From NCBI GenBank assembly GCA_955652195.1, contig CATPBC010000484.1:1-17938 (forward strand): DNA of 17,938 nucleotides. The letters are read 5' to 3'. The position numbers and the translations under genes were made by a program. Below the pieces are notes generated by a model. The model did no database searches. It saw nothing but the letters and a program-made list of their open reading frames with translations, and was not told where the DNA came from. This document shows positions 14,683-17,938 of this stretch, in pieces; positions within the stretch are counted from its first letter, which is position 1, and each line of letters opens with the position of its first letter. The DNA is from an uncultured Xanthobacteraceae bacterium. Lineage in GTDB: Bacteria; Pseudomonadota; Alphaproteobacteria; Rhizobiales; Xanthobacteraceae.

Positions 14683-15234
14683 ATGGCGGATAAATCCAGT
14701 GCTTCCATGAACTCTGCTGCAGAAGCCGTTGCGTCGACATCCGCCGACGTGCCCGAGCAGCGCGATCAGGTCGCCGCCAAATTGGTCGACAGGTTTGCCA
14801 TCTGGTCCGGCGTCGCCGGGCTCGTGCCGATACCGGTCGTTGACGTGCTCGCGGTCGGCGGACTGCAACTGCAGATGCTGCGCCGGCTGTCGCAAATTTA
14901 CGGCGTGGATTTCTCCGAGAACCGCGGTAAGGCGCTCATCGCTGCCTTGGCCGGTTGTATGATTCCGGCGACCAGTGGCATGGGCGCGGCAAGCGCGCTC
15001 AAAGCGGTTCCGGTTATCAACATTCTGGCTGCCGGATTCATTATGCCGGTGCTCTCGGCCGGCGCGACCTATGCCATTGGCAAGGCCTTCGTCCAGCACT
15101 TTGAATCGGGCGGCACGCTGCTCGATTTTAATCCGCCGGACTATCGCGATTTCGTCAAAGCACAAAAAGAAATGTGGGAGTCACGGACGCGCGGGCGCAG
15201 CACGGGCTCAACCACGGCGACGTCCTCTCCTTAA
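14683..15234 (+). CDS. DUF697 (YcjF-like) membrane protein
   Basis: The 183-residue product has a polar N-terminus (1-30). A DUF697-type domain at about 30-150 follows, with glycine/alanine-rich helices. The WSGVAGLVPIPVVDVLAVGG segment (41-60) carries the PIP-V-D turn. LQLQMLRRLSQIYG, a second hydrophobic region (82-135), and a final helix-rich, Thr/Ser-rich tail complete it. DUF697 proteins are membrane-associated and related to the YcjF/GTPase-linked family. Their biochemical role is not established. The ATG at 14683 has AAGGGA about eight bases upstream. The neighbours are the tRNA upstream and, after 271 nt, a two-helix membrane protein and an ABC/SPFH pair. Confidence 0.82.
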   Translation: MADKSSASMNSAAEAVASTSADVPEQRDQVAAKLVDRFAIWSGVAGLVPIPVVDVLAVGGLQLQMLRRLSQIYGVDFSENRGKALIAALAGCMIPATSGMGAASALKAVPVINILAAGFIMPVLSAGATYAIGKAFVQHFESGGTLLDFNPPDYRDFVKAQKEMWESRTRGRSTGSTTATSSP

Positions 15235-15505
15235 TCTCCGGTCTGTGAAGGGTTAGGAGTCGTTTAGCGAAGCTAGGGGCGCTATCAGATCGGCCAAGTG
15301 TAGGCCAGGTGTAAAGGCCAGCTGTAAAGGCCGGGTGCCAACCCTGGCGTCCGATGGCGCGCCGACACTATCGTGCTGCAGGAATGGCGCTCAGCGCTGG
15401 CAGCAAAACGCATCGCACTGAACGCACGGTGGTAAACAATTTTCGGAAGATTTGGTCCAGTAAATCGGCCTGGTAAAAGCGTGGCAGTCAATTCGTGGCA
15501 GTCAA
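15235..15505. repeat. Intergenic region with a degenerate 11-13 nt tandem array
   Basis: Four consecutive imperfect units, consensus GGCCARSTGTAA, lie at 15292-15302, 15303-15315, 15316-15328 and 15329-15340. The first begins CGGCCAAGT, the core shared with the arrays at 1893 and 3149. Near the end of the gap GTGGCAGTCAA occurs twice, at 15481-15491 and 15495-15505, directly abutting the ATG at 15506. There is no convincing gene or promoter in the rest. Confidence 0.6.
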
Positions 15506-15691
15506 ATGATGGCAGCAGCCATTCTCGCCTACATAGTCGCGTGCCTGTTTACGGGATTTTGCGGCGCGCATCGTCGGATGGGTTTTTGGGGCACGTTCTT
15601 CCTCGCGGTTTTCACGACTCCGTTGCTGGTGTTGCCGGTGCTTTTCATAACCGGCCCATCCCGTCGTTTTGAATGGCACCCTCGCGAATAG
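15506..15691 (+). CDS. Small two-helix membrane protein
   Basis: The 61-residue product has two hydrophobic segments, at about 4-20 and 27-50. A short loop with GFCGAHRRMG joins them and a basic tail FEWHPRE follows. This is the layout of a small integral membrane protein. I do not recognise a named family, but the sequence looks like short conserved hypotheticals in Bradyrhizobium-type genomes (recollection only). The start is uncertain: ATG at 15506 is followed by another at 15509, and there is no clear ribosome binding site. The copies of GTGGCAGTCAA end there. A 6-bp hairpin (15692-15712) follows the stop without a T-tract. The ABC gene begins 92 nt later. Confidence 0.6.
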   Translation: MMAAAILAYIVACLFTGFCGAHRRMGFWGTFFLAVFTTPLLVLPVLFITGPSRRFEWHPRE

Positions 15692-15783
15692 CTCGGCCTG
15701 GTCAGCGCCGAGGGGCCGACGCGCCGCTGATTCCGATTAAATCACCAGTGCCCGTAGCAACGTAGACGGACGAGCGCACAGTC

Positions 15784-17427
15784 ATGTCCTTCCTTCAGCT
15801 CGTTCGGCGCGAAATGCACGGCTCGATGCCGAAGCTGTTATTCATGTCCAGCGTCGGCGGCATCAGCAACGCCTCGATTCTCGCGGCCATCAATACTGGT
15901 GTGCAAGACACCAGCAGTGGCCATCCGCCTGGACTGTGGGCGGCCTCGCTGTTCTTGTTCGCGTTGGTTCTCTTCATGAGAGCGCAGCAATTCGTCACCA
16001 TCACCGCCACCGCCGAGATCGAGGCGATCATCCATAAGCTGCGCGTGCGGCTTATGGATCTGATCAGGCGCTCGGAACTGCTGGAGATCGACAAGATCGG
16101 CCGCTCGCGCATTGTCGCCGCCGTTACCAGCGACACCGCGGTCTTGACGCAGGCCAGCAACATGCTGTGCTTCACCGTGCAGGGCGCGGTGCTGATTTTG
16201 TTCGTTGGGTTTTACGTAGCCTATTTGTCGATCGTGGCATTTCTGCTGACGGTCGTGATCGTGTCCGGTGCGGCGACCATCTTCCACTACAAAAACCGGC
16301 GGCTCAGCGAGCAGAAGGGCGAGTCGGCGGCATGGGAACGCCGCCTATTTGATCGGCTGACCGATTTCCTCGACGGATTCAAGGAAGTGCGGCTCAATGC
16401 CGCGCGGAGCGACGATCTGATCAACGATGCTATGGAGGTCTCGAAGACCGCGGCCAATATCAAGATTCGCACGCAGGCCGAGACCTTCAAGATGATCGTG
16501 ACGTCGCAAATCTCGATGTACGTCCTGCTCGGCGCGGTGGTGTTTGTGGCCCCCAATCTGAGCGATACGCTCGGCGGTGCATCGATCGCGAAGACGACGA
16601 CGGCGCTGCTGTTCGTGGTCGGCGCCTGTTTCGGGCTCGTGCAATCGATCCCGATACTGCTTAATGCCAATGCCTCGGCGGATCGGATCGCTCGGCTGGA
16701 GCAGGCGCTGCAAAGCACGCTCGTCATGGACGAGCGGCGCCCGATTACCGCCCCGAAGCGCTTCGAGCGCATCGAGGTGCGCAACATCGAATTCCGCTAC
16801 ACCGACAAGTTTTCCGATACTGTTTTCAAGATCGGGCCGATCGACTTCACCCTGCAGTCCGGCGAGCTTGTTTTCATTACTGGCGGCAACGGCTCCGGCA
16901 AGTCCACGTTCCTTCGCGTGCTCTCGGGGCTTTATCCGCCGGATTCCGGTGAGATCCTGCTCGACGGCGGACCGGTGACCGATGCCAACCGTGACGAATA
17001 TCGCGGATTAATGTCGGCGATTTTCTTCGATTATCACTTGTTCCAGCGGCTGTATGGCATACCGGACGCCGATCCTGTCGAAGTCGGGCGGCTGCTGACG
17101 CAGTTCCGCCTCGCCGACAAGACCTCGCTTAGCAACGGCGAGTTTCGTACCCTCGATTTGTCCGGCGGTCAGCGCCGGCGGCTGGCACTGATCGTTAGCC
17201 TTCTGGAAAAGCGGCCGATCATGCTGCTCGACGAGTGGACCGCCGAGCAAGATCCTGAATTCCGCCGCAAATTCTACGACGAGCTGCTGCCGGAATTGAT
17301 GCAAGCCGGTGCCACTATCGTCGTCATCACCCATGACGATCGCTACCTCGACGAGCTGCACCTGCCCGCGCGCCGCATCAAGATGGACGAGGGCCGTATT
17401 GTCGAGCAGCGTTCAATGGGTGAATGA
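15784..17427 (+). CDS. SyrD/PvdE-like cyclic peptide-type ABC exporter (fused permease-ATPase)
   Basis: This half-size ABC exporter has 547 residues. A membrane domain at about 15-295 is followed by a nucleotide-binding domain. Walker A GGNGSGKST lies at 367-375, signature LSGGQRRRLAL at 459-469, Walker B IMLLDE at 479-484 and H-loop His517 in ITHDD. The DEWTAEQDPEFRR segment after Walker B, and the IFFDYHLF block where a Q-loop glutamine is usually found, are both features I recall in the SyrD/PvdE cyclic peptide transporter family. Those proteins export syringomycin- or pyoverdine-type peptides, but no peptide synthetase is in the window, so substrate is unknown. It functions as a homodimer in the inner membrane. 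The next gene, an SPFH protein, starts 23 nt after its stop. Confidence 0.88.
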   Translation: MSFLQLVRREMHGSMPKLLFMSSVGGISNASILAAINTGVQDTSSGHPPGLWAASLFLFALVLFMRAQQFVTITATAEIEAIIHKLRVRLMDLIRRSELLEIDKIGRSRIVAAVTSDTAVLTQASNMLCFTVQGAVLILFVGFYVAYLSIVAFLLTVVIVSGAATIFHYKNRRLSEQKGESAAWERRLFDRLTDFLDGFKEVRLNAARSDDLINDAMEVSKTAANIKIRTQAETFKMIVTSQISMYVLLGAVVFVAPNLSDTLGGASIAKTTTALLFVVGACFGLVQSIPILLNANASADRIARLEQALQSTLVMDERRPITAPKRFERIEVRNIEFRYTDKFSDTVFKIGPIDFTLQSGELVFITGGNGSGKSTFLRVLSGLYPPDSGEILLDGGPVTDANRDEYRGLMSAIFFDYHLFQRLYGIPDADPVEVGRLLTQFRLADKTSLSNGEFRTLDLSGGQRRRLALIVSLLEKRPIMLLDEWTAEQDPEFRRKFYDELLPELMQAGATIVVITHDDRYLDELHLPARRIKMDEGRIVEQRSMGE

Positions 17428-17450
17428 TAGGGTCCGGGCGGAGCAGGGTG

Positions 17451-17938
17451 ATGGCAAGTTATCCGCAATCGATCGATGACCTGGCGCCACCGCCGAAGCG
17501 GGGATGGGGCCGATATCTCGTGCGGCATCTGCCGGGCCTGGCGTTCGTCGTCCTGGTCGGATTGCTGATTGTGGTCGTGCTCTGGCCTTACGTCGTCATC
17601 ACGGTTGTGAGCGGCAATGTCGGCGTGCTGTGGAAGCGCTTCAACGGGCTCGATCTGTACTGCTGGTGCTGGGTCGGGCGCGGCACCGTGCTTGACCCGC
17701 GCGAATTGCGCGAAGAAGGTCTCCACATCATTTGGCCGTGGGACAAGCTCTACCTCTATAATTTGCGGCTGCAGTCCACGCAGCAGACCTACAATGCGAT
17801 TTCAAAGGACGGCGTGAACGTCAAAGCGCAGATCGGCGTGCGCTATCAGTTGTTGCACAATTCCGTGGCGGTTCTGCATAAGTTCATCGGACCGGATTAC
17901 CTGACCTCGGTCGTCAATCCGGAAATCGGCAGCCAGGC
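17451..17938 (+). CDS. SPFH/prohibitin-like membrane protein, 3' end cut by window
   Basis: The first 162 codons are visible and the frame is still open at the edge. A polar proline-rich N-terminus (1-24) precedes a single membrane helix at about 27-52. After it comes a region resembling the start of an SPFH (stomatin/prohibitin/flotillin/HflK) domain. It includes EEGLHIIWPWDKLYLYNLRLQS followed by an NAISKDGVNVKAQIGVRYQL-type beta segment, as in prohibitins. A YCWCW cysteine/tryptophan cluster at about 72-76 is unusual. SPFH proteins form oligomeric membrane scaffolds that organise proteases or microdomains. GAGCAGGGTG precedes the ATG at 17451. It lies 23 nt after the ABC exporter gene, so they are probably co-transcribed. 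Confidence 0.85.
   Translation, partial: MASYPQSIDDLAPPPKRGWGRYLVRHLPGLAFVVLVGLLIVVVLWPYVVITVVSGNVGVLWKRFNGLDLYCWCWVGRGTVLDPRELREEGLHIIWPWDKLYLYNLRLQSTQQTYNAISKDGVNVKAQIGVRYQLLHNSVAVLHKFIGPDYLTSVVNPEIGSQ

Noticed and set aside
15692..15712. Terminator after the small membrane protein gene
   Set aside because: CTCGGC/GCCGAG forms a short stem, but it is followed by GGGG and no T-tract.

Overview
The window is a piece of a high-GC alphaproteobacterial chromosome. It most likely comes from the Hyphomicrobiales, near the Bradyrhizobium / Rhodopseudomonas / Pseudolabrys group. The grounds are the rpmH-rnpA-yidC and engB-argB gene sets, the extensin-like, SPW and minimal RlpA proteins, and the overall protein character. 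No search was run, so the placement is an inference.

Layout. Positions 1-5 hold the start of a leftward gene that leaves the window. A leftward block follows: an EamA/DMT transporter (84-953), argB (989-1873) and engB (2015-2689). Next comes a mixed block: a rightward SPW-repeat membrane protein (2801-3160), an unrecognised leftward 75-residue protein (3254-3481), a rightward YkuD L,D-transpeptidase lipoprotein (3860-4534), a leftward class III aminotransferase (4628-6016), a leftward extensin-like secreted protein (6165-7118), a rightward acyl-CoA ligase (7356-8987) and a rightward minimal RlpA-like protein (9303-9665). The leftward ribosome/RNase P/membrane-insertion operon rpmH-rnpA-yidC (12350 down to 9743) reads from a clear sigma70-type promoter at 12404-12432. 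Reading right after it are an orphan membrane histidine kinase (12722-14200), tRNA-Arg(ACG) (14309-14385), a DUF697 membrane protein (14683-15234), a 61-residue membrane protein (15506-15691), a SyrD/PvdE-like ABC exporter (15784-17427) and the first 162 codons of an SPFH/prohibitin-like protein (17451 to the edge).

How the genes relate. Most are ordinary housekeeping genes. Three encode envelope or cell-wall proteins (L,D-transpeptidase, extensin-like, RlpA-like). They lie in the ~7 kb that separates yidC from engB, genes I remember as adjacent in related genomes. The least explained part is the right end. There a fused permease-ATPase of the cyclic-peptide exporter type sits 23 nt upstream of an SPFH scaffold protein, preceded by a two-helix membrane protein and a DUF697 protein. 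This could be a membrane or peptide-export module.

The other notable feature is a set of short, contiguous, imperfect tandem arrays (unit 11-15 nt) at several gene boundaries. Three of them share the core CGGCCAAGT. They do not look like CRISPR and no feature in the window explains them. No insertion sequence, prophage, CRISPR array or integrase was seen.
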